A stretch of 64,000 nucleotides of DNA from W0P28-013 sp963593685 (GTDB lineage: Bacteria; Bacteroidota; Bacteroidia; Bacteroidales; Paludibacteraceae): assembly GCA_963593685.1 (NCBI GenBank), contig CAVBBP010000003.1:1-64000 (forward strand). Direction: 5' to 3'. This document shows, piece after piece, positions 7,533 to 16,263 of this stretch. The notes under the pieces are model-generated. The model saw only the letters and a program-made list of their open reading frames with translations, was not told the origin of the DNA and ran no database searches. Every line of letters begins with the position of its first letter. The first letter of the stretch is position 1. The translations under genes and the position numbers were made by a program.

Positions 7533-9485
7533 GTGATAAAAATCTCTGGCATAGGAATTGTATCGGCGTTGGGCGTGGGCGTGCAGCGCAACTGCGAGGC
7601 TTTGCGGGCAGGGCAGAGTGGTTTGGGCAGCGTGTCGCTGTTCAAAACGAACCACCGCGTGCCTGTGGGCGAAGTGAAACTGTCGAACGATGCACTGAAA
7701 AAGCGGCTTGGATTGCCTGAAAATGCCCCCTTTTCGCGTACGGCACTGCTCGGTATGCTGGCCGCCAAAGAGGCTGTCGATGATGCGCAAATTGCTGTTA
7801 ATCAGCGCATTGGGTTAGTTTCGGCGACCTCGGTGGGCGGCATGGATCTGACCGAATGTTTCTACCGTGATTTCATGCACGACCCCAACAAAGGCCGCTT
7901 GCGCCTTGCTGCCCACCACGACAGTGCCGACAGCACGCTACAAATAGCCAATTACTGCGGCATTCACGACTTTTCAACAACCATTTCTACCGCCTGTTCG
8001 TCTGCGGCAAACGCCATCATGCTTGGTGCGCGACTGTTGCAGGCGGGGCTGCTCGATGTGGTGGTGGCTGGTGGCACCGATTCGCTCTGCCAATTCACGC
8101 TCAACGGCTTCAAATCGCTGATGATTTTGGACGAAAATCGCTGCCGACCGTTCGACGACACGCGCGCTGGGCTCAATCTTGGCGAGGGTGCAGGTTTCAT
8201 CGTGCTGCAACGCGCCGAAAGCCCATCAGCAAAGAGTTACGGCTATTTGCTCGGTTTTGCGAATGCCAATGACGCGACTCACCAAACAGCCACTTCGCAG
8301 ACTGGCGATGGGGCTTTCCTCTCGATGTCGAAGGCGTTGGCGATGGCCAAGTTATCAACAGCCGACATCGACTATATCAATGTGCATGGCACTGGCACAA
8401 GCAACAACGACGCTTCGGAAGGTGCGGCGTTGCAGCGGCTTTTTGGCGCAAATGTGCCGACATTCAGTTCGACCAAAGCCTTTACGGGACACACGCTGGC
8501 GGCCGCTGGCGGCATCGAGGCGGTGTTTGCGCTGCTATCGCTCCAGCAGGGTGCAGTGTGGCCGAACCTCAACTTTTCAACGCCGATGCACGAACTGCCG
8601 CTTGTGCCGCAAACCGATTTCGCCGAAAATCGCAATCTGCGCCATGTGATGAGCAATTCGTTTGGCTTTGGCGGTAATTGCGCCACGCTCATCTTTGGCA
8701 AAGATGCTACGAAATCGGACGAAAAATGGCACGAAAAACCTGTTTACATCAACATCGCCACATCAGACAAAACACTGACAGATGACATAAAAACGTTGAT
8801 TCCCGACGCTGCCTTGCGCCGCCGCATGAGCCGCATAGTGAAAATGGGCGTGAGCGTGGGCATGGCGTGCGTTCAGCGTTGCAGTCAGCCAATCGACGCC
8901 ATCATCACGGCTACGGGCTTCGGCTGCTTGGACGACAGCGAAAAATTTCTGCGCACGCTTATCGAAAACGACGAATCGCTGCTCAATCCCACGCCATTCA
9001 TACAATCGACCTTCAACACGGTGGGCGGACAGATTGGGCTGCTCTGCAAAAATCACTGCTACAACATGACTTACACGCACCGTGGGCGCAGTTTCGAGAG
9101 CGCGCTGCTCGATGCTATCTTGCTGATACAGAGCGGTGAAGCGCATTGTGTGCTGCTCGGCGGATTCGACAATAACACGCCGTCGCAACTGAAAATTATG
9201 GAGCGCATGGGACTTTGGCGGCACGCCACGGCAGGCGAAGGTGCCTACTTTTTTGTGCTTTCCGACAAACCGCAGCCCGAGGCGTTGGCGCAGGTGTTTC
9301 TGCCCGAATTTTTGTCCGAATTGCCCGCTGGCGCAACGGTCGATTATGCGGCGTGCGGCACATTCCACACGGCCTCGGCGGCCGCCTTGTTTGCCGCCTT
9401 AACCGACTGCAAATCAGACAGATGGATTTATAACAGTTACTTCGATCAAGCACCGACCGCCATACACATCGCGCCCTGCAAATGA
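7533..9485 (+). CDS. Beta-ketoacyl synthase fused to a chain-length-factor-like KS half
   Basis: 650 residues, beginning with GTG at 7533 (no suitable ATG). Residues 1-395 are a complete condensing enzyme with Cys155 (STACSSAAN), His285 (NVHGTGTS) and His320 (GHTLAAAGG). Residues ~400-650 resemble the Ketoacyl-synt_2 family (TGFGCLDDSEKFL, PFIQSTFNTVGGQIG), a second KS-like half lacking a catalytic cysteine at the expected place. The fusion thus resembles a KS plus chain-length factor in one chain, fitting iterative polyene elongation. Its ATGA end overlaps the deacetylase start, implying translational coupling. Confidence 0.88.
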   Translation: MIKISGIGIVSALGVGVQRNCEALRAGQSGLGSVSLFKTNHRVPVGEVKLSNDALKKRLGLPENAPFSRTALLGMLAAKEAVDDAQIAVNQRIGLVSATSVGGMDLTECFYRDFMHDPNKGRLRLAAHHDSADSTLQIANYCGIHDFSTTISTACSSAANAIMLGARLLQAGLLDVVVAGGTDSLCQFTLNGFKSLMILDENRCRPFDDTRAGLNLGEGAGFIVLQRAESPSAKSYGYLLGFANANDATHQTATSQTGDGAFLSMSKALAMAKLSTADIDYINVHGTGTSNNDASEGAALQRLFGANVPTFSSTKAFTGHTLAAAGGIEAVFALLSLQQGAVWPNLNFSTPMHELPLVPQTDFAENRNLRHVMSNSFGFGGNCATLIFGKDATKSDEKWHEKPVYINIATSDKTLTDDIKTLIPDAALRRRMSRIVKMGVSVGMACVQRCSQPIDAIITATGFGCLDDSEKFLRTLIENDESLLNPTPFIQSTFNTVGGQIGLLCKNHCYNMTYTHRGRSFESALLDAILLIQSGEAHCVLLGGFDNNTPSQLKIMERMGLWRHATAGEGAYFFVLSDKPQPEALAQVFLPEFLSELPAGATVDYAACGTFHTASAAALFAALTDCKSDRWIYNSYFDQAPTAIHIAPCK

Positions 9486-10150
9486 CGCTTTTTTTGTCTA
9501 TCATAGGAATTTTGCTTATCTTTACGCTCCTGTTTTTGGCGTCGTACAGTCTGCGTTTGAGCGTTTATGTGCGCGCTGTGTGCCGCCTGAAAACGGACAA
9601 AAGGGCAGTGGCTCTCACTTTCGACGATGGCTGCGATGCGGTGCAAACGCCGAAAATTTTGGACATTTTGCGCAAAAATGGCGTTCACGCTACCTTTTTT
9701 CTGATTGGCGAAAAGGCGGCGCAATGTCCCGATGTGGTGCGCCGTATGGTGGCCGAGGGGCATCGTGTGGGCATTCACACCATGCGCCACGAAAGCACAT
9801 TTCCGCTCAAATCGACGCACAAAGTGATGGCCGACTTGCGTGCCACGCGCGAACTTTTGGAGCAGATTTGCGGCGAAAAAATCGACCTGTTTCGACCGCC
9901 ATTTGGCGTTACAAATCCGCATATTGGTCTGGCAGTGAGGCGATTAGGCTTGAAAACCATCGGTTGGAGCATACGCTCGTACGACACCAACGCGCGCCGC
10001 ACACGCTGCGAGGTGGTGCAACACATCGAACGGCGGCTACATAGCGGCGCAATCATCTTGCTGCACGACGACCGCCCCGAAAGCGACCTGCTGCTCACGA
10101 AACTTTTGGAGATGCTGAAACGCCACGAATATGAAATTGTAACAATTTGA
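9482..10150 (+). CDS. NodB-type polysaccharide deacetylase, membrane anchored
   Basis: 222 residues: an N-terminal hydrophobic segment (residues ~3-25, signal anchor) then a NodB domain. Motif 1 is LTFDDGCD (Asp-Asp at ~44-45), motif 2 is GIHTMRHES with the His-x3-His metal pair, and motif 3 is RPPFG. This points to a metal-dependent carbohydrate esterase or deacetylase facing the periplasm. Inside an aryl-polyene locus it may trim the sugar or lipid acceptor; this is inference. It overlaps the preceding ketosynthase by four bases and ends just before the LolA-like gene. Confidence 0.86.
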   Translation: MTLFLSIIGILLIFTLLFLASYSLRLSVYVRAVCRLKTDKRAVALTFDDGCDAVQTPKILDILRKNGVHATFFLIGEKAAQCPDVVRRMVAEGHRVGIHTMRHESTFPLKSTHKVMADLRATRELLEQICGEKIDLFRPPFGVTNPHIGLAVRRLGLKTIGWSIRSYDTNARRTRCEVVQHIERRLHSGAIILLHDDRPESDLLLTKLLEMLKRHEYEIVTI

Positions 10151-10152
10151 TT

Positions 10153-10779
10153 ATGAAACGATTATACATTTCGATACTTTCGGTTTTTGTCAGTTGCAGC
10201 GTGCTTTTTGCTGAAACTGAAACCGAAATTTTGACCAAAATCAGCGAAAATGGGGCAGCCATTGCCACCATCGAGAGCCGTTTTTCGCAGCGAAAACACG
10301 CCAAAGCATTGAAAAACGATGCCCTGTCGAGCGGCCGTTTTTACTACCAAAAGAGCGACAAAGTCTGCATGGCTTACGACACGCCGCGCGGCGACCTGCT
10401 GCTGATGAACGGCGACGATTTTGTGATGGTTGTGGGCGGCAAACGCAGCGCCGCCAATGCGCAAAGCAACCCGATGCTCAAACAGATGCGCACGCTGCTA
10501 ACTGCCTGTGTGAGTGGCGATTTCGAGCGACTGAAAACTGGACGAAACACCAAAATTTCGGTAACGGAAACCGACCGAAACTACATTTTGACCGCCGTTT
10601 TCGATGGCTCGGCCAAGAAATACTTTGCCAATGTGGTGCTGACATTCGACAAAAATAGCCTCGCATTGCTGGTTCTGCGTATGAACGAAGCCAACGGCAA
10701 TTTCACTGAATATCAGTTCGAAAAGCCAGTGTTCAATCAGCCTATCGACGCTAAAATTTTTAGCAAAAATAATTTGTAA
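10153..10779 (+). CDS. LolA-like outer membrane lipoprotein carrier protein
   Basis: 208 residues from ATG 10153, three bases after the deacetylase stop. A signal peptide is visible (MKRLYISILSVFVSCSVLFA, cleavage near residue 20). The rest resembles LolA: an early segment on covering or extracting substrate (SRFSQRKHAKAL), SSGRFYYQKSDKVCMAYDTPRGD and alternating beta-strand pattern. LolA-like proteins are regular members of aryl-polyene loci and are thought to ferry the lipid-linked pigment across the periplasm, together with the MMPL exporter encoded at 16264. Confidence 0.85.
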   Translation: MKRLYISILSVFVSCSVLFAETETEILTKISENGAAIATIESRFSQRKHAKALKNDALSSGRFYYQKSDKVCMAYDTPRGDLLLMNGDDFVMVVGGKRSAANAQSNPMLKQMRTLLTACVSGDFERLKTGRNTKISVTETDRNYILTAVFDGSAKKYFANVVLTFDKNSLALLVLRMNEANGNFTEYQFEKPVFNQPIDAKIFSKNNL

Positions 10780-10811
10780 TCGTCTGATTCGTAATTTCTT
10801 ATAAATAAAAG

Positions 10812-11996
10812 TTGAAGTTTTACTTTAACGACATAAAACAGCGTATCAAGAACCTGAATTGCGTGGTGCTGATACCGACCTACAACAACGCTGGCACGCT
10901 GTTGCAGGTTATTGACGCTGTGCGCCGCTACGCTACCGACATAATGGTGGTGAACGACGGCAGCACCGACAACACCGCCGCACTTTTGGCCGCCAAACCC
11001 GACCTGCACACCATCGGTTATGCACGCAATCGCGGTAAGGGCTATGCGCTGAAAATGGGTCTGCGCGAGGCAGCACGCTTGGGCTACGCCTACGCCATCA
11101 CCATCGACAGCGATGGGCAGCACTATGCCGACGACATCGCCGTGTTTGTGGCGGCCGCCGAGCAGCAACCCGACACGCTTTTTGTGGGTGCGCGCAACCT
11201 GCAAGCCGAAAATATGCCGCAACGCAACACCTTTGCCAACCGCTTTTCAAATTTTTGGTATTGGGCGGAAACTGGCATCAAACTCACTGATACACAGTCG
11301 GGTTTTAGGCTCTATCCGTTGGCGAAATTGGCAAAAATGCGCTTCATCACATCGCGCTACGAATTTGAGGTGGAGGTGCTGGTGCGTGCCGCTTGGAAGG
11401 GCATAAAGGTCGCAAATGTGCCGATAAAAGTCTATTATCCGCCCGCCGCCGAGCGTGTGTCGCATTTCCGTCCAGCGCGCGATTTCACGCGAATTTCGCT
11501 GCTGAACACCTACTTGGTGCTTGTCGCTCTGCTGATTTATTATCCGTGGCGTTTTCTGCACGCGCTCACATGGACGAATGTGAAGCGTTTTGTGCAGCGC
11601 AATATCACGCAGTCGCCCGAGAGCAACCTGCGTATGTCGCTGGCCATCGGGTTGGGCATCTGTTGCGGCATACTGCCTGCGTGGGGTTACCAAATGTGGA
11701 TTGCGTTGGGCGTGGCGCAGGTGGCGCGGCTCAACAAAGTGCTGGCTGTGGTGGCGAGCAACATCAGTGTGCCGCCCATGATTCCGTTCATTCTGTTTGG
11801 CAGTTACGCCATCGGTTGTCGCCTGTTGGGCAATCCTATTGCGCTGCTGTTCAGCGAAGTAACCTTCGACAGCGTGATGGTGAACCTGTGGCAATATCTG
11901 CTCGGCGCATGCGTGCTGGCACTACTGGCTGGCCTCGTGGCGTGGTTGATTAGTTGGGCATTGTTGGGAATTTTTAGGAAAGGGAAGCGCAGATGA
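10812..11996 (+). CDS. Family 2 glycosyltransferase fused to a DUF2062 membrane domain
   Basis: 394 residues. The start is TTG at 10812; an in-frame stop lies two codons upstream and the conserved strand CVVLIPTYNNA begins at residue ~17. Residues 15-240 are a GT-A fold glycosyltransferase with VVNDGSTDN and TIDSDGQH (the D-x-D metal site). Residues ~260-394 match the hydrophobic DUF2062 pattern (GLGICCGILPAWGYQM). GT2-DUF2062 fusions recur in Bacteroidetes aryl-polyene clusters and probably glycosylate a lipid acceptor. Its stop overlaps the first methylase start in the sequence ATGA, where the restriction-modification cassette begins. Confidence 0.88.
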   Translation: MKFYFNDIKQRIKNLNCVVLIPTYNNAGTLLQVIDAVRRYATDIMVVNDGSTDNTAALLAAKPDLHTIGYARNRGKGYALKMGLREAARLGYAYAITIDSDGQHYADDIAVFVAAAEQQPDTLFVGARNLQAENMPQRNTFANRFSNFWYWAETGIKLTDTQSGFRLYPLAKLAKMRFITSRYEFEVEVLVRAAWKGIKVANVPIKVYYPPAAERVSHFRPARDFTRISLLNTYLVLVALLIYYPWRFLHALTWTNVKRFVQRNITQSPESNLRMSLAIGLGICCGILPAWGYQMWIALGVAQVARLNKVLAVVASNISVPPMIPFILFGSYAIGCRLLGNPIALLFSEVTFDSVMVNLWQYLLGACVLALLAGLVAWLISWALLGIFRKGKRR

Positions 11997-13039
11997 TAGA
12001 AAAAACGCACACATTTATAGACCTTTTTTCTGGTTGTGGAGGCATGTCCTTAGGATTTGAAATGGCTGGTTTTGAAAGTATTTTGGCCATAGATAATTGG
12101 GCAGACGCTTTGAATACATATAAGTACAACAGACATGGAGCAAAAACTCTCTGTGTGGATTTGGCAAGTATAGAAACGGAAGATGTAGAAAATGCCATAA
12201 ATGGTAAAAGGGTAGATGTGATTATTGGTGGTCCTCCGTGTCAAGGCTTTTCTGTTGCTGGAAAAAGAATTGTTGACGACGAACGAAATATACTCTATAA
12301 GAGTTTTGTTCGCATGGTTCAATATTTTCAGCCCAAAGCCTTTGTAATGGAAAATGTGCCAAACATTTTAAGTATTGGTAATGGGATCGTAAAAAAATCT
12401 ATTTTAAGTGATTTCGAAAAGTTGGGATATACTGTGAAAGTGCAAGTATTGACGGCTTCTGATTATGGCGTACCACAAAATAGGCGACGCGCCGTGTTTG
12501 TTGGTCTACTAAATGGAAAAGAGTTTGAATTTCCTACACCCATTGTAGATGTTGCTAACCGCGTTACTGCTTACGAAGCGTTGGGCGACTTGCCAGAATA
12601 CTCGCTGCTAGACGGTGCAGATTATCCTGTAGAAGCGAGTTGTGCCTATCAAACATATGTAAGAGCCGATAGCAAAGGCGTGTATAATCATGAAATAACA
12701 ATTCATAATGAGCAAACAAAATCTATAATAGCGATGGTTCCCGATGGCGGCAATTACAAAGACTTACCTGTAGAATTGCAACAGACGAGAAAGGTGCATA
12801 TCGCTTGGACAAGACTCAACAGCAAGAAACCGAGTTTTACAATAGATTGTGGACATAGGCATCACTTCCATTATGAATGGAACAGGATTCCGACTGTTAG
12901 GGAAAGCGCAAGGCTACAGTCTTTCCCAGATGATATTATCTTTTTGGGTACAAAAACAAGCCAATATAAGCAAGTTGGTAACGCAGTACCTCCTTTAATG
13001 GCAAAATCAATAGCAGATCAATTAAATAAAATACTATGA
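11993..13039 (+). CDS. DNA (cytosine-5) methyltransferase
   Basis: 348 residues with all diagnostic C5-methylase motifs: I DLFSGCGGMSLGF (10-22), IV GGPPCQGFS with catalytic Cys83, VI MENVPN, VIII PQNRRRAVFVG, the target-recognition region between, IX RESARLQSFPD and X QVGNAVPPLMA. It transfers methyl from SAM to C5 of cytosine in its recognition site. It opens the AT-rich cassette, overlaps the previous glycosyltransferase gene by four bases and the next gene by four, so all three genes should be translated as a coupled set. The recognition sequence cannot be predicted here. Confidence 0.96.
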   Translation: MIEKTHTFIDLFSGCGGMSLGFEMAGFESILAIDNWADALNTYKYNRHGAKTLCVDLASIETEDVENAINGKRVDVIIGGPPCQGFSVAGKRIVDDERNILYKSFVRMVQYFQPKAFVMENVPNILSIGNGIVKKSILSDFEKLGYTVKVQVLTASDYGVPQNRRRAVFVGLLNGKEFEFPTPIVDVANRVTAYEALGDLPEYSLLDGADYPVEASCAYQTYVRADSKGVYNHEITIHNEQTKSIIAMVPDGGNYKDLPVELQQTRKVHIAWTRLNSKKPSFTIDCGHRHHFHYEWNRIPTVRESARLQSFPDDIIFLGTKTSQYKQVGNAVPPLMAKSIADQLNKIL

Positions 13040-14523
13040 AAAAACAAGGAATAAAGTATTATCAAGTTTCCAATAAGAATTGGTATAGGATACACTTTGT
13101 AAGACCACGATTCAAAAGTAATATAGAGAATGTCTTACTTTACATGGCCAACGAATGTTGCCGTATTCCTAAGTGTTCGTGTGCAGAATACAGCAAAAGG
13201 TATTTTAATGCTATTAAAATGTTTCCAGGTAATGTTGGTATGAAAAAGAAAACTCTCGATAATTGGAGAACGGAAATACCTGCGCTGTTTGGATTTTATA
13301 AGGAGAATAAAGATCGTAACATCACGGAAACATCTCCAATGGCTGTGTTTTTACACGAGAATCAAGATTTAACACAATTTTTAAGGATATTTTTATATTC
13401 CTTTCAGTTTCCTGGTGGACATATGAAATCCAACGATGTAAAGGATATCATATCTCATGGCATTAAATTCAAGCCAGCAAAGATAATTATACAAGTATTA
13501 ATGGCAGGTAACGAAATTCTAAACAACGAGAATAGCTCAAAAGATATGTCTTTATCCGCAGAAGAAGCCACTTACTGTATATTCAATGATGTGCGCGTAA
13601 CAAGTGGAAAACGCTCGCCTTCCGAAATCGCAAAAATTATATTGGAAAATCGGAAAAATTCTGTTAAATATTACAATTCCAAAGATGTAAAAATATGTTC
13701 ATTGAGAGGAAATGCAAGAACAAAAGGCGACGTAACAAGATATGCTGGAGATATTCTTGATTACATGGAAATAGCCAATTTATTGATTAAGAGAAATGGT
13801 TATTTTTCGTTGAAAGAGAACGAATTGTCAGCCCTAACGACCTTTGCAAATGATACAACATGGTTTTGTGGATATGATAATTTTTATGGCAAAGAGAATG
13901 TGGAAACAACGGATATAGCAAAAATTGAACCAGAATGGTTTGAATATGTTAACAAATCTTTAAAGCCAGATCTTTTTAGGACGGATATTCGTTCAATTAT
14001 GGCGGAAAATGACGAAATAGATGTTATTTTTACAGATAGAATAAAAGATCTCGTGGCATCTGATGATAGAACTACTAGAGATATCGGAAATCTTGGTGAA
14101 GCTATTATTTGTAGCCATGAAAAAATGAGGCTAAAAAAAAGTGGCTACGAGAAATTCATTCATGCTATTCAAATAGTCGATAGTCCTTCTTACCATCCTG
14201 GATATGATATTGATAGTTACGAGGCCGACGGAACGGAATGCCATAGATATATTGAAGTAAAAACTACTATTAGTAAGCAAAAAATACAAATGTATGGTTT
14301 CCATATGTCGCCAAATGAATGGCGAGTAGCGGCAACAATCAAAGAACATTATTGTGTATATCGTTTAATGTTGAATGAACACAGCAAAACGCTTATTATT
14401 TTAAGAAATCCAGTGAATTTGTATAAAACAGACAAAATAGAGGCAGAACCGCATGATGGAATGGAAATTTCGTTTTCTACAGAAACATTTGTACCAACAG
14501 AATTATTGATATGGAAAGAATAA
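13036..14523 (+). CDS. Putative restriction endonuclease with C-terminal DUF3883-like domain
   Basis: 495 residues, lying between two cytosine methylases with overlaps of 4 and 13 bases, which makes it the restriction partner by context. The C-terminal ~110 residues resemble DUF3883: HPGYDIDSYE with Asp391, then YIEVKTT with Glu407 and Lys409, followed by MSPNEWRVAATIKEHYCVYR. D...E-x-K is a PD-(D/E)XK nuclease pattern. The N-terminal ~350 residues are not recognised; they are rich in Lys, Asn and Ile and could hold DNA recognition. An alternative is a non-nuclease accessory protein. Confidence in a nuclease role is moderate. Confidence 0.72.
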   Translation: MKKQGIKYYQVSNKNWYRIHFVRPRFKSNIENVLLYMANECCRIPKCSCAEYSKRYFNAIKMFPGNVGMKKKTLDNWRTEIPALFGFYKENKDRNITETSPMAVFLHENQDLTQFLRIFLYSFQFPGGHMKSNDVKDIISHGIKFKPAKIIIQVLMAGNEILNNENSSKDMSLSAEEATYCIFNDVRVTSGKRSPSEIAKIILENRKNSVKYYNSKDVKICSLRGNARTKGDVTRYAGDILDYMEIANLLIKRNGYFSLKENELSALTTFANDTTWFCGYDNFYGKENVETTDIAKIEPEWFEYVNKSLKPDLFRTDIRSIMAENDEIDVIFTDRIKDLVASDDRTTRDIGNLGEAIICSHEKMRLKKSGYEKFIHAIQIVDSPSYHPGYDIDSYEADGTECHRYIEVKTTISKQKIQMYGFHMSPNEWRVAATIKEHYCVYRLMLNEHSKTLIILRNPVNLYKTDKIEAEPHDGMEISFSTETFVPTELLIWKE

Positions 14524-15500
14524 AAGTAGCCTCATTGTTTTGTGGTTGTGGTGGTATGGATTTGGGAATACTTGGAGGATTCTCATATCTTGAAAAAAAG
14601 TATGAAAAAAATGCTTTTGATGTTGTGTATGCTGTAGACAATGACGAATATTGTACAAAAATATATAACGAAAATTTCGAGCATAAGTGTATTGTCGAAG
14701 ATGTACGACGAATAGAAATCGATAAGATCCCTAGTTTTGATATGCTTATAGGCGGTTTCCCTTGTCAGTCATTTTCCATTTCTGCTCAAAATCCTCCTCG
14801 TTTAGGTTGCAAAGATGAGAGGGGTATGTTATTTTTTGAAATGGTAAAAATTCTTAAAATGCGTCAACCTCGCTTTTTTATTGCAGAAAATGTAAAGGGC
14901 ATACTTTCTGCGAATAAGGGAGGAGCATTTCCAATGATTATAAGTGAATTTAGAAATGCAGGTTATAAGGTAACTTATAAATTACTAAATGCCTATGAAT
15001 ATGGTGTGCCACAAAAGAGAGAGCGCATAATAATCGTTGGTTTTCGTAACGAAAAAGATTACACAAAATTTAGATTTCCACAGAAAGTAGATACATATAA
15101 TCGTAAAGTATTGGGCGATGTTATATTGGAAGAAGCAAATAATGATGAACAACTTTTTTTTAGTAATAAGGCTGTTGAAGGCATGATGGCCGTACGACAA
15201 AAAATGAACAAAGGAAGGACTATGAAACTTGAACAACCATGTAATACAATAAGTGCACACCTTGCAAAAGTTAGCCTTAATAGTACAGATCCTGTTTTAA
15301 TGGTTGGCGACCGATATAGACGATTTTCACCAAGAGAAGCAGCAAGTATACAGTCGTTTCCAAATACTTTCAAATTAGATGCCGTTTCTCAAATACGCCA
15401 ATATAAGGCTATCGGTAATGCAGTTCCGCCTGTAATGATGTGGCATATAGCAAAAGCATTGCAAGATGTTATGGAAAATTCTAACTCGACAACGCCATGA
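14511..15500 (+). CDS. DNA (cytosine-5) methyltransferase (second of the cassette)
   Basis: 329 residues, with motif I SLFCGCGGMDLG, motif IV GGFPCQSFS (catalytic Cys85; Phe in place of the usual first Pro), motif VI AENVKG, motif VIII PQKRERIIIVG, and motifs IX/X FSPREAASIQSFP and AIGNAVPP. It is only distantly similar to the first methylase, so it is not a recent duplicate. A nuclease with two C5 methylases is a known arrangement for asymmetric sites, one enzyme per strand. Its stop overlaps ogt in ATGA. Confidence 0.95.
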   Translation: MERIKVASLFCGCGGMDLGILGGFSYLEKKYEKNAFDVVYAVDNDEYCTKIYNENFEHKCIVEDVRRIEIDKIPSFDMLIGGFPCQSFSISAQNPPRLGCKDERGMLFFEMVKILKMRQPRFFIAENVKGILSANKGGAFPMIISEFRNAGYKVTYKLLNAYEYGVPQKRERIIIVGFRNEKDYTKFRFPQKVDTYNRKVLGDVILEEANNDEQLFFSNKAVEGMMAVRQKMNKGRTMKLEQPCNTISAHLAKVSLNSTDPVLMVGDRYRRFSPREAASIQSFPNTFKLDAVSQIRQYKAIGNAVPPVMMWHIAKALQDVMENSNSTTP

Positions 15501-15997
15501 CCTACGAAACCAAATACGCGTCGCCGTTGGGCGTGCTGGTGCTGCAGAGCGATGGTCGCTATTTGACGCGCCTCTTTTTTGCTGATTCGCACGCTGCCGT
15601 GAAGGGCGGGGTGCAGGTCGAAGAGAAACGCCTCCCGATTTTTGAGCAAACAGTCCGCTGGCTCGACATCTATTTTGGTGGCGCAGTGCCCGATTTCACG
15701 CCCGAATACCGCATCGAAGGGAGCACGCCTTTTCGGCAGCAGGTGTTGCAGTTGGTGTGCCAAATTCCATACGGCCAAACGGCGACCTACGGCGATTTGG
15801 CGCAGCAGATAGCCGCCGCAAACGGCCTCGAAAAGATGTCGGCGCAGGCGGTGGGTGGCGCAGTTGGCTGGAATCCCATCTGTCTTGTAGTGCCGTGCCA
15901 CCGCGTGGTCGGCGCACACGGCAACCTGACGGGCTACCGCGGCGGCCTCGCACGCAAAAAGCAGTTGCTGGACTTGGAAAGAGTAGAAAGTGTGTAA
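15497..15997 (+). CDS. ogt: Methylated-DNA-[protein]-cysteine S-methyltransferase (Ogt/MGMT)
   Basis: 166 residues, usual length for the family. The suicide cysteine is Cys134 in VVPCHRV, and the DNA-binding segment TPFRQQVLQLVCQIPYGQTATYGDLA lies at 77-102. It repairs O6-alkylguanine and O4-alkylthymine by irreversible transfer to itself. Base composition returns to that of the host genome here, so it belongs to the backbone rather than the cassette. It overlaps the second methylase by four bases. It is followed by the inverted repeat block. Confidence 0.94.
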   Translation: MTYETKYASPLGVLVLQSDGRYLTRLFFADSHAAVKGGVQVEEKRLPIFEQTVRWLDIYFGGAVPDFTPEYRIEGSTPFRQQVLQLVCQIPYGQTATYGDLAQQIAAANGLEKMSAQAVGGAVGWNPICLVVPCHRVVGAHGNLTGYRGGLARKKQLLDLERVESV

Positions 15998-16263
15998 AGT
16001 TTATAAAGTAAAAAGTGTGTAAAGTGTGTAAAGTTATTTCTAATTTCTAGTTTCTAATTTCTAATTGTTTCTCAAAATTGCGGCAGCAATTTTTGTTTCT
16101 AGGTTTCTGGTTATTTGTTGAATCGTTTAATCGTTGAACTGTTGAAGCGTTTCGGACGCACTCGGTGCGTCCCTACAATTTGAAATCTGAAATTTGAAAT
16201 TCTGTCATTGCGGCTCTGCCGCATCACTCCTCACTCCTAATTCCTAACTCCTCACTCAAAAAC
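15998..16263. repeat. Ordered intergenic repeat block in reverse complement
   Basis: The whole series found at 6588-6973 appears here turned round: AAGTGTGTAAAGT tract, CTCAAAATTGCGGCAGCAAT, GTTGAATCGTTTAATCGTTG, palindrome GGACGCAC-TCG-GTGCGTCC (16154-16176), TTGAAATCTGAAATTTG, GCGGC-TCT-GCCGC hairpin, then ACTCCTCACTCCTAATTCC up to the MMPL start. Only the 68-bp CTCCGCTCGG unit is absent. Confidence 0.85.

Larger units (their letters stand above)
11993..15500 (+). other. AT-rich restriction-modification cassette inserted in the pigment operon
   Basis: Three overlapping genes whose base composition is plainly AT-rich compared with the GC-richer genes on both sides. The cassette is bounded by the same four bases, ATGA, at 11993-11996 and 15497-15500; each serves as a stop/start overlap with the flanking gene. 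No integrase, transposase, tRNA or inverted terminal repeat is visible at the edges. The simplest reading is recent horizontal gain into an existing ATGA overlap between the GT2-DUF2062 gene and ogt. Confidence 0.75.

Noticed and set aside
15497..15997. ogt as part of the restriction-modification cassette
   Set aside because: Its GC-rich codon use matches the host genes, not the AT-rich cassette; only the overlap links them.
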